NCBI RefSeq assembly: GCF_001808705.1
Contig: NZ_KV794270.1
Coordinates: forward strand, 1,139-65,138
DNA: 64,000 nucleotides
Reading direction: 5' to 3'
DNA from: Streptococcus sp. HMSC074B11
Lineage (GTDB): Bacteria > Bacillota > Bacilli > Lactobacillales > Streptococcaceae
Position 1 is the stretch's first letter. Every line of letters starts with the position of its first letter. Below the pieces are notes generated by a model that saw only the letters and a list, made by a program, of their open reading frames with translations, was not told the origin of the DNA and did not search any database. The position numbers and the translations under genes were made by a program. Positions 27,918 through 35,071 of the stretch are shown in pieces.

Positions 27918-28715
27918 TTAATCTACGTATGTATCTTCGTTTTTATTTAAGAAGGCGTAAGGTAATCCCATCAGTAGACCACCACCAATAAAGTTACCAA
28001 TAAAGGTTACACCCCAGTGACGAAGAATATTTCCAATACCGAAGTTTGCAATTGAATCAGCAGCAACACTGAATTTCACGATAGCAAATGATGCAAAGTT
28101 TGCGGCAATGTGCTCGTTTGTTAAGAATACAAACATGTAAATTGCTGAAAGAACCAACCAAAGTTTAGCACCACCATCTTTTACTAAAACAAATGAAAGA
28201 ATTGCGATATTTACAAAGACATTAGCCAAGATAGCTTCAAGCAAGACTAGTTCATTTGAACGGCCCAACTTCATTTCCACAACTCCAGAAATAAAGCTAT
28301 CATGTGTTAGGTTTGCATAAGCCGCTGAATGGGCAAAGCCCCATCCTGCTATAAGAGCACCGATCAAATTAAAGAGTGTACAATATAAAAGGATTTCAGC
28401 TGTTTTTCTCCAGCTAATCTTTTTCAAAAAGCTACCAGCTGTCAAGAACATCATGTTAGATGTTACCAATTCAGCATTCAAGAAGACAGTGTAAGCCAAT
28501 CCCCAAGCGAAAACAAATGGGAAGAGGAAACGTCCACTACCTGGAGCAATCTTATTAATCAAGTCAGCTCCAACTGCACCAGCTGCTGTACTAAATGTTA
28601 AGAATGCACCAGCAAACATTGAACGAATAGCATACTTGAATTTACTTTGACTGTAAAGACTTTCCTTTTTCTTACAAGCAAACTCAATTTTTGAGATAAA
28701 TTCTGAAGAAACCAT
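27918..28715 (-). CDS. Formate/nitrite transporter family channel, copy 1
   Basis: This 265-residue membrane protein belongs to the FNT family of pentameric channels for formate, nitrite or similar small anions. Six hydrophobic segments are visible, with the family pattern MFAGAFLTFSTAAGAVGAD in the first helix and FLNAELVTSNMM after the second. It is a close paralogue of the protein encoded at 29105-29902, in the same direction. In a fermenting streptococcus, export of formate from pyruvate formate-lyase is likely, but the substrate is not shown by sequence. It has its own promoter and terminator. Confidence 0.92.
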   Translation of the reverse strand: MVSSEFISKIEFACKKKESLYSQSKFKYAIRSMFAGAFLTFSTAAGAVGADLINKIAPGSGRFLFPFVFAWGLAYTVFLNAELVTSNMMFLTAGSFLKKISWRKTAEILLYCTLFNLIGALIAGWGFAHSAAYANLTHDSFISGVVEMKLGRSNELVLLEAILANVFVNIAILSFVLVKDGGAKLWLVLSAIYMFVFLTNEHIAANFASFAIVKFSVAADSIANFGIGNILRHWGVTFIGNFIGGGLLMGLPYAFLNKNEDTYVD

Positions 28716-29104
28716 ATAAACTCCTAAAACTTTTATTTGTGAATATTATAACATAAAATCGAAATTATGGGAAGGCTTTCTTAATTCTATTTACAAAATT
28801 TTTATCACTTTTAGCAATCGTTTCCATTTGCTTTGTATCAGCATCTTTAATGTTTTCAACTCTTTATTTTCAAATTCTCTACTCTATATATTTAATATAT
28901 GTTTTCGTTTTGTTTTATACTGAATTTACAAAAGAGTCTCTTTAGTTTTCAGCTAAAGTCCATGTACTAATAATATGTTTGAATTTATAGACAGTGAAAA
29001 TAACGTTTTTATCAAAAGGTTCTTTGGACAAAAAAATCGAGGTCTGGATTTTTAGTCCCGACCTCCTCAATTATTAATATTCATTTTATTTTCAAAAGCT
29101 TGTC
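28716..29104. other. Intergenic region between the two FNT genes
   Basis: About 390 bases without a gene. It holds an extended -10 promoter (TGTTATAAT, minus strand, 28745-28752) for the first FNT gene and the terminator of the second (29029-29066). The AT-rich part between them shows nothing I recognise. Confidence 0.6.
29029..29066 (-). terminator. Terminator after the second FNT gene
   Basis: GAGGTC and GACCTC arms flank a 15-base loop whose ends also pair (GGGAC/ATCCA partly), then a run of seven T residues follows on the minus strand. Confidence 0.8.
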
Positions 29105-29902
29105 CTAATCAACATAGGTCTCTTCATTTCTATTAAGATAAGCGTATGGTAAACCTATCAGGAATCCTCCACCAATCAAGTTAGCAATGAAGGTAACACT
29201 CCAATGACGTAGGATATTTGGAATATCAAAGTTAGCAATCTGATCAGCTACAATGCTGAATTTGATAATGCTAAAAGATGAAAAGTTGGCTGCAATATGC
29301 TCGTTAGATAAGAAGACAAACATAGAAATAGCTGACAAGATAATCCAGAGCTTGGCATTGCTATCCTTAACCAAAATTGAATATAGAATGGCAATATTTA
29401 CGAACATATTTGCCAAAATCCCTTCCAACAAGACCAACTCACTAGGTCGTGCCAGCTTCTTGGCTACAATCTTTGAAAGATAACTGTCGTGTGTCAGGTG
29501 TGAGAAAGCCGATGAATTAGCAAAGCACCAACCTGCTAACAGAGCGCCAACTAAGTTGAAAAAAGCACAATAAAGTAAAATGATAAAGGCTTTTTTCCAA
29601 TCAATCTTCTTCAAAAATGTTCCAGCTGTCAAGTACATCATATTTGAGGTAACCAACTCTGCATTCAAGAAAACGATATAAGCAAGTCCCCATGCAAATA
29701 CAAAGGGAAATAGGAAATATCCAGCACTTGGAACGATGCTATTGAGTAGATCAGCACCTATGGCACCAGCGGCTGTACTAAAGGTTAAGAAAGCACCGGC
29801 AAACATCGAGCGAATGGCATATTTAAACTTACTTTGGTCAAATAAACTTTCTTTCTTATGGCAATAATAATCAATCTTTGAAATAAATTCTGACGAACTC
29901 AT
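29105..29902 (-). CDS. Formate/nitrite transporter family channel, copy 2
   Basis: This is the second 265-residue FNT channel, alike in length and in most of its sequence to copy 1 (for example SKFKYAIRSMFAGAFLTFST in both). Differences cluster in loops and in the fourth and fifth helices, so the copies may differ in substrate or regulation. It has six hydrophobic segments. A TATAAT box at 29931-29936 lies 28 bases before the ATG. Each copy has its own promoter and terminator, so they are separate units rather than an operon. Confidence 0.92.
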   Translation of the reverse strand: MSSSEFISKIDYYCHKKESLFDQSKFKYAIRSMFAGAFLTFSTAAGAIGADLLNSIVPSAGYFLFPFVFAWGLAYIVFLNAELVTSNMMYLTAGTFLKKIDWKKAFIILLYCAFFNLVGALLAGWCFANSSAFSHLTHDSYLSKIVAKKLARPSELVLLEGILANMFVNIAILYSILVKDSNAKLWIILSAISMFVFLSNEHIAANFSSFSIIKFSIVADQIANFDIPNILRHWSVTFIANLIGGGFLIGLPYAYLNRNEETYVD

Positions 29903-29930
29903 ATAAACCCCTTAAAATATCATTGTTAAT

Positions 29931-29936
29931 ATTATA
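29931..29936 (-). promoter_or_regulatory. -10 box for the second FNT gene
   Basis: TATAAT on the minus strand lies in an AT-rich stretch; no good -35 box is visible. Confidence 0.45.
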
Positions 29937-29973
29937 ATATAAAATATTTTAAGTGGAAATAAATTTTTGTCCT

Positions 29974-30621
29974 TTACATTTGAATGTTTTTACTAGCAGC
30001 AAAAGATTCAATTTCTTCTGCAGTCAACCCAACCAGCTCTGAAAGCCACAAGCCCACAATATCTGACAAAACAGAATCACAAATATATTCATTCTCACCA
30101 TGACCATATTTACAAGTAAATAGTGGAGTTCTTATCGCTGATTGATAAAATTTTAGGGCTAACTCTTGCAGTTTCTCAGGGTGAAATTCGAGTCCCAACT
30201 TTTGTGCAAGTCCAGTTCTCACTTTATCCCAATCTTCACCTTTTGACTGATAATTTTCTCGTGCTTTGTCGATAAATCCCTGACTGAATTTTACCAATAA
30301 ATCCTTGTTTTGATAGAGCAAACGACAGGAAAAGTCTGAGATAGAATCAGCATGAAGTAAGAAGGTAAGCAGGTCATCAAGGCTTTCTGCCACTCTCCCA
30401 ACTTGGCCTTCACTCCCTATAAAGCCGATACTCTCATCCTCAAGAATTACATATTCTCCCCCACTACCGTCTTTAGCAAAGGCTATGGGCGAAAGAGAAT
30501 AAACTTCATTGTTCTGAGAAAATTCAACCTCTTTCAACTGGTCATAAAAGAGAATATCGCATTCTTGCATCAATAAAAATCTTAGTTGTTTATCTTCTCT
30601 TATTACTTGTAGTTGATTCAT
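29974..30621 (-). CDS. Uncharacterised protein, SUKH-like N-terminal pattern
   Basis: I chose ATG 30621 (MNQLQVIRED, 215 residues) because AGGAGAG lies eight bases upstream. The first half has the pattern AFAKDGSGGEYVILEDES, then GFIGSEGQVGRVAESLDDLL, which resembles SUKH/SMI1-KNR4 proteins, a group that includes immunity proteins of toxin systems. The second half is helical. The match is by pattern only, and no toxin gene is nearby. There is no signal peptide or membrane segment, so it should be cytoplasmic. Confidence 0.7.
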   Translation of the reverse strand: MNQLQVIREDKQLRFLLMQECDILFYDQLKEVEFSQNNEVYSLSPIAFAKDGSGGEYVILEDESIGFIGSEGQVGRVAESLDDLLTFLLHADSISDFSCRLLYQNKDLLVKFSQGFIDKARENYQSKGEDWDKVRTGLAQKLGLEFHPEKLQELALKFYQSAIRTPLFTCKYGHGENEYICDSVLSDIVGLWLSELVGLTAEEIESFAASKNIQM

Positions 30622-30687
30622 ATTAGCTACTCTCCTGGCTTTGACAATTGTCACAAGTGACAACAATTCAATTTTAGCAATCGACTC

Positions 30688-31101
30688 TTAATAATAATAG
30701 ATTTTAATATGGCACTTCTTGGCCACATTGGCAAGATTTTTCACTAACTCCTCGTTTCTTTTGCTTTTCCCAAAATGAAAAGTAAAAGATTTTCCATCTT
30801 TCCTTGTAAAATACAGATGATACCTGTCCCCATTCATTCTTCTCCCTCGAATGTAATCAATATCAATCTGTCTAATTTCAGCTAGAGGAACAATCCTTTT
30901 TCTAAAAAGAATAATCGTGTGAATGTATAATCTTCCCTTTGCAATATGAAAAGGATCCAACATACTCCCACCACTTTTTAAGGATGTCTTAACTCTTTGG
31001 AAAAAAAGATAGAAATAAAATAGTGCTAAAAAAATTAACAAAAATCTAATGACCTGATTTTTCCAAAGGACTTCAAAAACTGAAATACGATAACTATACA
31101 T
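30688..31101 (-). CDS. Small membrane-anchored protein with a PH-like domain
   Basis: I chose the ATG at 31101 (MYSYRISVFEVLW, 137 residues), preceded by AAGGGAT at a long spacing; the longer frame starts without a site. One hydrophobic helix (VIRFLLIFLALFYFYLFF) is followed by a compact beta-rich domain (LYIHTIILFRKRIVPLAEIR, then YHLYFTRKDGKSFTFHFG) and a short helix. It is like the C-terminal part of the membrane protein at 5512-6480. The family is unknown to me and no function is proposed. Confidence 0.65.
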   Translation of the reverse strand: MYSYRISVFEVLWKNQVIRFLLIFLALFYFYLFFQRVKTSLKSGGSMLDPFHIAKGRLYIHTIILFRKRIVPLAEIRQIDIDYIRGRRMNGDRYHLYFTRKDGKSFTFHFGKSKRNEELVKNLANVAKKCHIKIYYY

Positions 31102-31164
31102 ATTAAAATAATCCCTTTTTTCTTTATTATACCACTTTTTTTGAGCTTCTAGGTTGGTGGACAA

Positions 31165-31198
31165 GGAAAAAGACTGAACAAAGTTCAGCCCTTTTTAA
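31165..31198 (-). terminator. Terminator after queT
   Basis: CTGAAC and GTTCAG pair across a three-base loop and are followed by TCTTTTTCC on the minus strand. Confidence 0.75.
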
Positions 31199-31218
31199 TA
31201 ATATTTGATGTGATATCT

Positions 31219-31728
31219 TTATCTGGTCAAATCAAGACGTTTACCGATTTTTCCGATAAGAATAGCACCAACAATGAGTGAAGCGAATTCTCCGATAGCA
31301 GTTGTAAACCAAGTAAAGAAGAAAGGTGCTTCTGCTACGATGTTCAATTCAGCAGCAATGGTGATCATTGAAATCGAAAAAAGAATTGAAAAGAAGAAAT
31401 GATCTTTTCGGATCAATCCATTAAAAAGATAATCTTTACTATATTTGCTAAACAACCATACTCCTAAACTTAGGAAGACAAGCGTAGAGCCTCCACCAAC
31501 TGCGACATCGATGATTCCAAAACTGAAGAAATTTGCAATCATACATCCAAGAGTAACACCGATAATGTACTTAGGATTGTATAAGGCAAGGAAATTCATC
31601 ATTTCAGAAATACGGAACTGATAAGCACCGTAACTGATAGCATTAAGGGGTGGTGTGATTGTCAAAACCACATAAATTGCTGCGACAATGGCAATATCTG
31701 CCATATCACGGATAGTTAGTTTTTTCAT
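31219..31728 (-). CDS. queT: QueT, substrate-binding subunit of a queuosine-precursor ECF transporter
   Basis: QueT is a small membrane S-component that captures a queuosine precursor such as preQ1 and works with a shared ECF energising module encoded elsewhere. The 169 residues from ATG 31728 (MKKLTIRDMADIAIVAAIY) show about five or six hydrophobic helices and the family motif YGAYQFRISEMMNFLALYN. The gene directly follows a preQ1-II riboswitch whose 3' end carries its Shine-Dalgarno, which confirms both the start choice and the substrate class. Confidence 0.95.
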   Translation of the reverse strand: MKKLTIRDMADIAIVAAIYVVLTITPPLNAISYGAYQFRISEMMNFLALYNPKYIIGVTLGCMIANFFSFGIIDVAVGGGSTLVFLSLGVWLFSKYSKDYLFNGLIRKDHFFFSILFSISMITIAAELNIVAEAPFFFTWFTTAIGEFASLIVGAILIGKIGKRLDLTR

Positions 31729-31790
31729 GTTTTCTCCTTTAGCGATTAACCCGCGTAAAATATGCTTGGTGAAAGAAGCTAAGCACCAAG
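31729..31790 (-). ncRNA. preQ1-II riboswitch
   Basis: The leader from CTTGGTGCTTAGC (31790) through ACCAAGC, then CGCGGGTTAATCGC, to AAAGGAGAA has the sequence layout of the streptococcal preQ1-II (COG4708) aptamer. The hairpin loop holds G-U-tolerant pairs where the pneumococcal version has G-C. The AAAGGAG site is part of the aptamer, so ligand binding should block translation of queT. Confidence 0.93.
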
Positions 31791-31812
31791 GGTTGAGCAA
31801 GCCAACCTTACA

Positions 31813-31821
31813 AGTATAGCA
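31813..31821 (-). promoter_or_regulatory. Extended -10 promoter of queT
   Basis: TGCTATACT on the minus strand lies about 22 bases above the riboswitch. It is the mirror image of the gtrA promoter at 31837-31845. Confidence 0.75.
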
Positions 31822-31836
31822 CATTTATGTCCTTTA

Positions 31837-31845
31837 TGCTATACT
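31837..31845 (+). promoter_or_regulatory. Extended -10 promoter of gtrA, leaderless geometry
   Basis: TGCTATACT ends six bases before the ATG at 31852, so transcription should begin at the start codon itself. Confidence 0.75.
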
Positions 31846-31851
31846 GTTTTT

Positions 31852-32286
31852 ATGAAAATATCCATAAAAAAATTTTTCGACAATGAAATCCTCTCCTACT
31901 TATTTTTTGGAGTTGCAACTACACTTGTTTCTATCATTGTTCGTATCACTATTTTTTACTTTTTCCAACAAGAATTATGGGCGACTGCTCTGGGAAATAT
32001 AACTGGAATTTTGTTTGCTTTTTTCACCAACGATACCATTGTTTTTAAACAGAAACGAAAAAATTGGTTCAAGCGTCTGATAAAGTTTACGACTGCAAGA
32101 TTCGTAACCTTCCTCTTAGACCTACTTCTGACCTTTATTTTTGTGACGAGTTTCCCCAATATTATCGGTCAGTTTGTAGGTGATAATCTCAATACTATCA
32201 ATACAATTGAGACTATTTTTGCACAAGTTACTATCATAGTCCTCAATTACATCTTCAGTAAAGTTTTTGTTTTTAAAAAACAATAA
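31852..32286 (+). CDS. GtrA-family membrane protein
   Basis: This 144-residue protein has four hydrophobic helices and the GtrA-family pattern (LFFGVATTLVSIIVRI near the start, FAFFTNDTIVFKQ in the middle, NYIFSKVFVFKK at the end). GtrA proteins are thought to help move lipid-linked sugars across the membrane for polysaccharide or teichoic acid decoration. The partner glycosyltransferase is not nearby. There is no Shine-Dalgarno and the ATG falls at the expected transcription start, so the mRNA is probably leaderless. It is divergent from queT. Confidence 0.9.
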   Translation: MKISIKKFFDNEILSYLFFGVATTLVSIIVRITIFYFFQQELWATALGNITGILFAFFTNDTIVFKQKRKNWFKRLIKFTTARFVTFLLDLLLTFIFVTSFPNIIGQFVGDNLNTINTIETIFAQVTIIVLNYIFSKVFVFKKQ

Positions 32287-32295
32287 GCATACTTC

Positions 32296-32324
32296 TTGCA
32301 TTCAACAGATGATTAAGTTATAAT
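32296..32324 (+). promoter_or_regulatory. Promoter of mscL
   Basis: TTGCAT (32296-32301) and TATAAT (32319-32324) are 17 bases apart, ahead of mscL. Confidence 0.82.
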
Positions 32325-32357
32325 TTAGATTGTAAAAATTTCGAAAGGAAAAAGAAA

Positions 32358-32738
32358 ATGTTAAAAGATCTTAAAGAATTTTTGCTCCGCGGTAATGTTG
32401 TAGACCTTGCTGTCGGTGTGATCATCGCTTCTGCTTTTGGTGCTATCGTTACTTCATTTGTTAATGATATCATCACTCCACTCCTATTGAACCCAGCCTT
32501 GGAAGCTGCGAAAGTACAAAACATCGCTGAGCTTGCATGGAATGGGGTTACATATGGTAAATTCTTGAGTGCTATTATCAACTTCCTAGTTGTTGGTACT
32601 GTTCTATTCTTTGTGATTAAAGCAATGGAAAAAGCTCAAAATCTTCGTAAAAAAGAAGAAGTCGCTGAAGAGGCACCTGCTGGTCCAACTGAGTTGGAAG
32701 TTCTTCAAGAAATCAAAGCTCTTCTTGAGAAAAAATAA
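32358..32738 (+). CDS. mscL: Large-conductance mechanosensitive channel
   Basis: MscL opens when membrane tension rises and saves the cell from bursting on osmotic downshock. The 126 residues start with MLKDLKEFLLRGNVVDLAVG and the pore-lining helix VIIASAFGAIVTSFVNDIITP, have a periplasmic loop and a second helix, and end in a charged cytoplasmic helix. AAAGGAAAAAG precedes the ATG. It is a single-gene unit with a good promoter and terminator. Confidence 0.97.
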   Translation: MLKDLKEFLLRGNVVDLAVGVIIASAFGAIVTSFVNDIITPLLLNPALEAAKVQNIAELAWNGVTYGKFLSAIINFLVVGTVLFFVIKAMEKAQNLRKKEEVAEEAPAGPTELEVLQEIKALLEKK

Positions 32739-32747
32739 TAATATAGA

Positions 32748-32777
32748 GGATTCGGTTCAATACTGAATCTTTTTTTA
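32748..32777 (+). terminator. Terminator after mscL
   Basis: GATTC and GAATC arms with inner GT/AC pairs are followed by TTTTTTT. Confidence 0.82.
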
Positions 32778-32805
32778 TTCTCCTTTTACTGAGCTTAGAA
32801 AAAAC

Positions 32806-32834
32806 TTGAGTTCAGCTCTCTTTTTTGATATAAT
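32806..32834 (+). promoter_or_regulatory. Promoter of tRNA-Arg
   Basis: TTGAGT and TATAAT (with TGA before it) are 17 bases apart. The -35 lies inside a GAGCT/AGCTC hairpin. Confidence 0.78.
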
Positions 32835-32845
32835 AATTAAAGTTT

Positions 32846-32917
32846 CCACCCTTAGTGTAATGGATATCACGTAAGATTCCGGTTCTTGAGATGGGGGTTC
32901 GATTCCCTCAGGGTGGA
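32846..32917 (+). tRNA. tRNA-Arg (CCG anticodon)
   Basis: The 72-base cloverleaf has acceptor CCACCCT paired with AGGGTGG, anticodon stem TAAGA/TCTTG with loop TTCCGGT (anticodon CCG, reading CGG), and T-arm GGGGG-TTCGATT-CCCTC. CCA is not encoded. Confidence 0.96.
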
Positions 32918-32926
32918 TTGATGAAA

Positions 32927-32958
32927 ACAAAAAAAGCAACGGTACCGTTGCTTTTTTT
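32927..32958. terminator. Bidirectional terminator between tRNA-Arg and the MFS gene
   Basis: A perfect palindrome AAGCAACGGTACCGTTGCTT sits between A and T runs on both sides. Confidence 0.9.
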
Positions 32959-32963
32959 CTGTG

Positions 32964-34130
32964 TTACCCTTGTCTTTGAATATAGATCATTGATACCAAC
33001 GAAAGAAGAATAACTCCGAGTCCGATGATTAAAAAGGAAACTAATTGCACACTTGGTAAAAATGTCATTACACCTTTCGCAATCGGCATAAAGAGAATTG
33101 CCAGTGTAAAAATGGTACTCAATACCCTCCCAAGATAGTCTCCATCAACCTTGGTTTGTACCTGAGTAAAGAAGTGAATATTAAAAATTGTCATAAATAA
33201 TTCACAAACTAGGTTTCCTGAAAAAGTGAGAAAATTAGGTAGTGGCAAGCCCATCATGAAAACTCCTACTCCTGTTAAAATCAATAAGAATAAAAGTGTA
33301 TTCATGCTCGATTTAAATTTATTTGCTATCAGTGCTCCGATGATTGAGCCAATTGCACCCATGGTTAAGATAGTCGCATAGGCTCCTTCTACACCATAGA
33401 GTTTATTTGAAAAAGGGAGCAAAAACTCAAAAGCTGCAAAAAAGAAATTCACACTGGAAGCCACTAACAAGAGAAAGAAAATTTCTTTTTGATGCCTGAT
33501 ATAGTGCAAGCCATCTTTGATATCCGCAAAAATATCTTTCCCAGTGAAACTCTTCTGCTCTTGAACCTTTGGTTCTTCTTTTGGAAGTAAAGCAACTAGA
33601 GCAAAAGCAATGAAAAAAGTCAGTGCATCTAGTAAGAGCGTCATGTGAAGACTTGCAAATTGTAAAACAAGGAAAGAAAGCACAGGAGAACTAACACCAA
33701 TAACCTGCAAAACTAACTCCAAACGAGAGTTATAGGTCACTATCTCGTCTTTCTCTACAACCTCCGTTATAATAGCTTTATTAGCAGTGCGAGAAAATGC
33801 AAAGGCAATCGCTTGAACAATATTAGCAAAGATCAATGCTCCAATCATCCAGCTGTCGTTCCTTATAAAAGAAATAGCCAGACAAAGAATTCCACAAACC
33901 AAGTCGGTCGTCATCAAAATCTTGCGACGGGAAAAACGATCTGAAATCACTCCACCAAAAGGATTGACTAGAATGGATGTAACGAGTTCAGAAATCTGAT
34001 AAATCCCTAGAACGGTTTGCCCAATCGTTCCCATCGATGCCAACCAAACACTATTTCCATAATCATAGAGCATATTTCCTAGTTTGTTAATAGCTCCACG
34101 ACTAATCAACTGTACTGCATATCGATTCAT
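32964..34130 (-). CDS. MFS transporter, MefA-like efflux type
   Basis: This 388-residue membrane protein has about twelve hydrophobic helices and the MFS loop motif GGVISDRFSRRKIL between helices two and three. Family members of this sort export macrolides or other small molecules, but the substrate cannot be read here. I chose ATG 34130 with AGGAG five bases upstream. It lies 75 bases below an Rgg-type regulator gene on the same strand and has its own promoter with a palindrome upstream, so the regulator probably controls it. Confidence 0.88.
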   Translation of the reverse strand: MNRYAVQLISRGAINKLGNMLYDYGNSVWLASMGTIGQTVLGIYQISELVTSILVNPFGGVISDRFSRRKILMTTDLVCGILCLAISFIRNDSWMIGALIFANIVQAIAFAFSRTANKAIITEVVEKDEIVTYNSRLELVLQVIGVSSPVLSFLVLQFASLHMTLLLDALTFFIAFALVALLPKEEPKVQEQKSFTGKDIFADIKDGLHYIRHQKEIFFLLLVASSVNFFFAAFEFLLPFSNKLYGVEGAYATILTMGAIGSIIGALIANKFKSSMNTLLFLLILTGVGVFMMGLPLPNFLTFSGNLVCELFMTIFNIHFFTQVQTKVDGDYLGRVLSTIFTLAILFMPIAKGVMTFLPSVQLVSFLIIGLGVILLSLVSMIYIQRQG

Positions 34131-34156
34131 AAAAACTCCTCTCAAATTTTGAAACT

Positions 34157-34205
34157 ATTGTATCAAAACTTGAAGGAGTTTCTCATTTTTCCCATATTTG
34201 GGAAA
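34157..34205 (-). promoter_or_regulatory. MFS gene promoter with upstream palindrome
   Basis: TGATACAAT on the minus strand (-10 at 34157-34162) is followed 28 bases before the ATG. The palindrome TTTCCCA-AATA-TGGGAAA lies at 34188-34205, centred near -46, a normal activator position. It has no T-tract, so it is not a clear terminator. Confidence 0.6.
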
Positions 34206-35069
34206 TTAATCTTTTACAAATTTATCGTAATGTTCCTGATAGTAAGCTACCTGCTCCGGAAGACCTAGCACATCAAAAATATGCATGGCTTCCTGCATTT
34301 GTTTACAACCTTCTTCTTTTTGCCCCTTCTGATAAAGAGCAAATCCCTTAAGAAAGTGGAAAACATTACGCTCATAGAGTTTGATGCTCTTACCTATGAT
34401 CTTCTCTATATAAGCTTCAAAGTAGTTGGCATTTTCAAAAGCAAGATGTTCTAAACAATGCTGGTAACAATTAAGAGCTAAAATCAAGACCAGTTTTCGA
34501 TGGCGTCCAATTTCTTTGTAGAAATCCTCCCTCTCCATCACTTCTCTACCAAGGCGAGTAACATATTTCACATCATAAAAGCTATAGAGATTGCCAAAGA
34601 GGATCAACTCATACATGGTCCATTCATCTGTTTGGAAAAGATAATCTGCCACCTTATCCAGATCACCTTGCTTCATAGTGAAGCTAGCATCTCTTTGACA
34701 AATCAGACCTTGTAACAAAATCCAGTTCAGCTCAAAATAGAGGGGATTTGTTGAACTCTTAGCCTTTTCAAGTTGTTCTTCTTGAAGCTTTTGAAAACCT
34801 GCAATATCATTTGAGTAGTAAAGTGGAATAATCTGAGCCATCAAGCCGACATGCTCATGATGTTGAAAATTTCTAGTCTTATCCATAAAATTCTCAATCG
34901 TCACATGAATATTATCTAATATTTCAAAGAAACGAGATGCAACCAGATCCGACTCCCCCAATTCAAAGCGGGATAATTGAGAGGTCGAACAGGCCTCTCC
35001 TGCAGCTTCTTTTAGAGAGTAATTTTTACTGATTCGAAATTCACGAAAGACTTTTCCAAGATGTTCCAT
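34206..35069 (-). CDS. Rgg/GadR/MutR-family transcriptional regulator
   Basis: The 287 residues begin with an XRE-type helix-turn-helix (LGKVFREFRISKNYSLKEAA, STSQLSRFELGES) and continue as a helical C-terminal domain built like the peptide-binding repeat domain of Rgg and MutR proteins. I chose ATG 35069 (MEHLGKVF), two bases after the ABC-F stop, so translation is probably coupled. I saw no small hydrophobic peptide gene next to it, so its signal is unknown. The neighbouring MFS gene is the likely target. Confidence 0.9.
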   Translation of the reverse strand: MEHLGKVFREFRISKNYSLKEAAGEACSTSQLSRFELGESDLVASRFFEILDNIHVTIENFMDKTRNFQHHEHVGLMAQIIPLYYSNDIAGFQKLQEEQLEKAKSSTNPLYFELNWILLQGLICQRDASFTMKQGDLDKVADYLFQTDEWTMYELILFGNLYSFYDVKYVTRLGREVMEREDFYKEIGRHRKLVLILALNCYQHCLEHLAFENANYFEAYIEKIIGKSIKLYERNVFHFLKGFALYQKGQKEEGCKQMQEAMHIFDVLGLPEQVAYYQEHYDKFVKD

Positions 35070-35071
35070 CT

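Noticed and set aside
28716-29104. A hidden small gene or RNA between the FNT genes
   Set aside because: No frame with a ribosome binding site and no stable structure beyond the terminator.
32780-32826. GAGCT/AGCTC hairpin as a second mscL terminator
   Set aside because: It overlaps the -35 region of the tRNA promoter; mscL already has a clear terminator, so its role is unclear.
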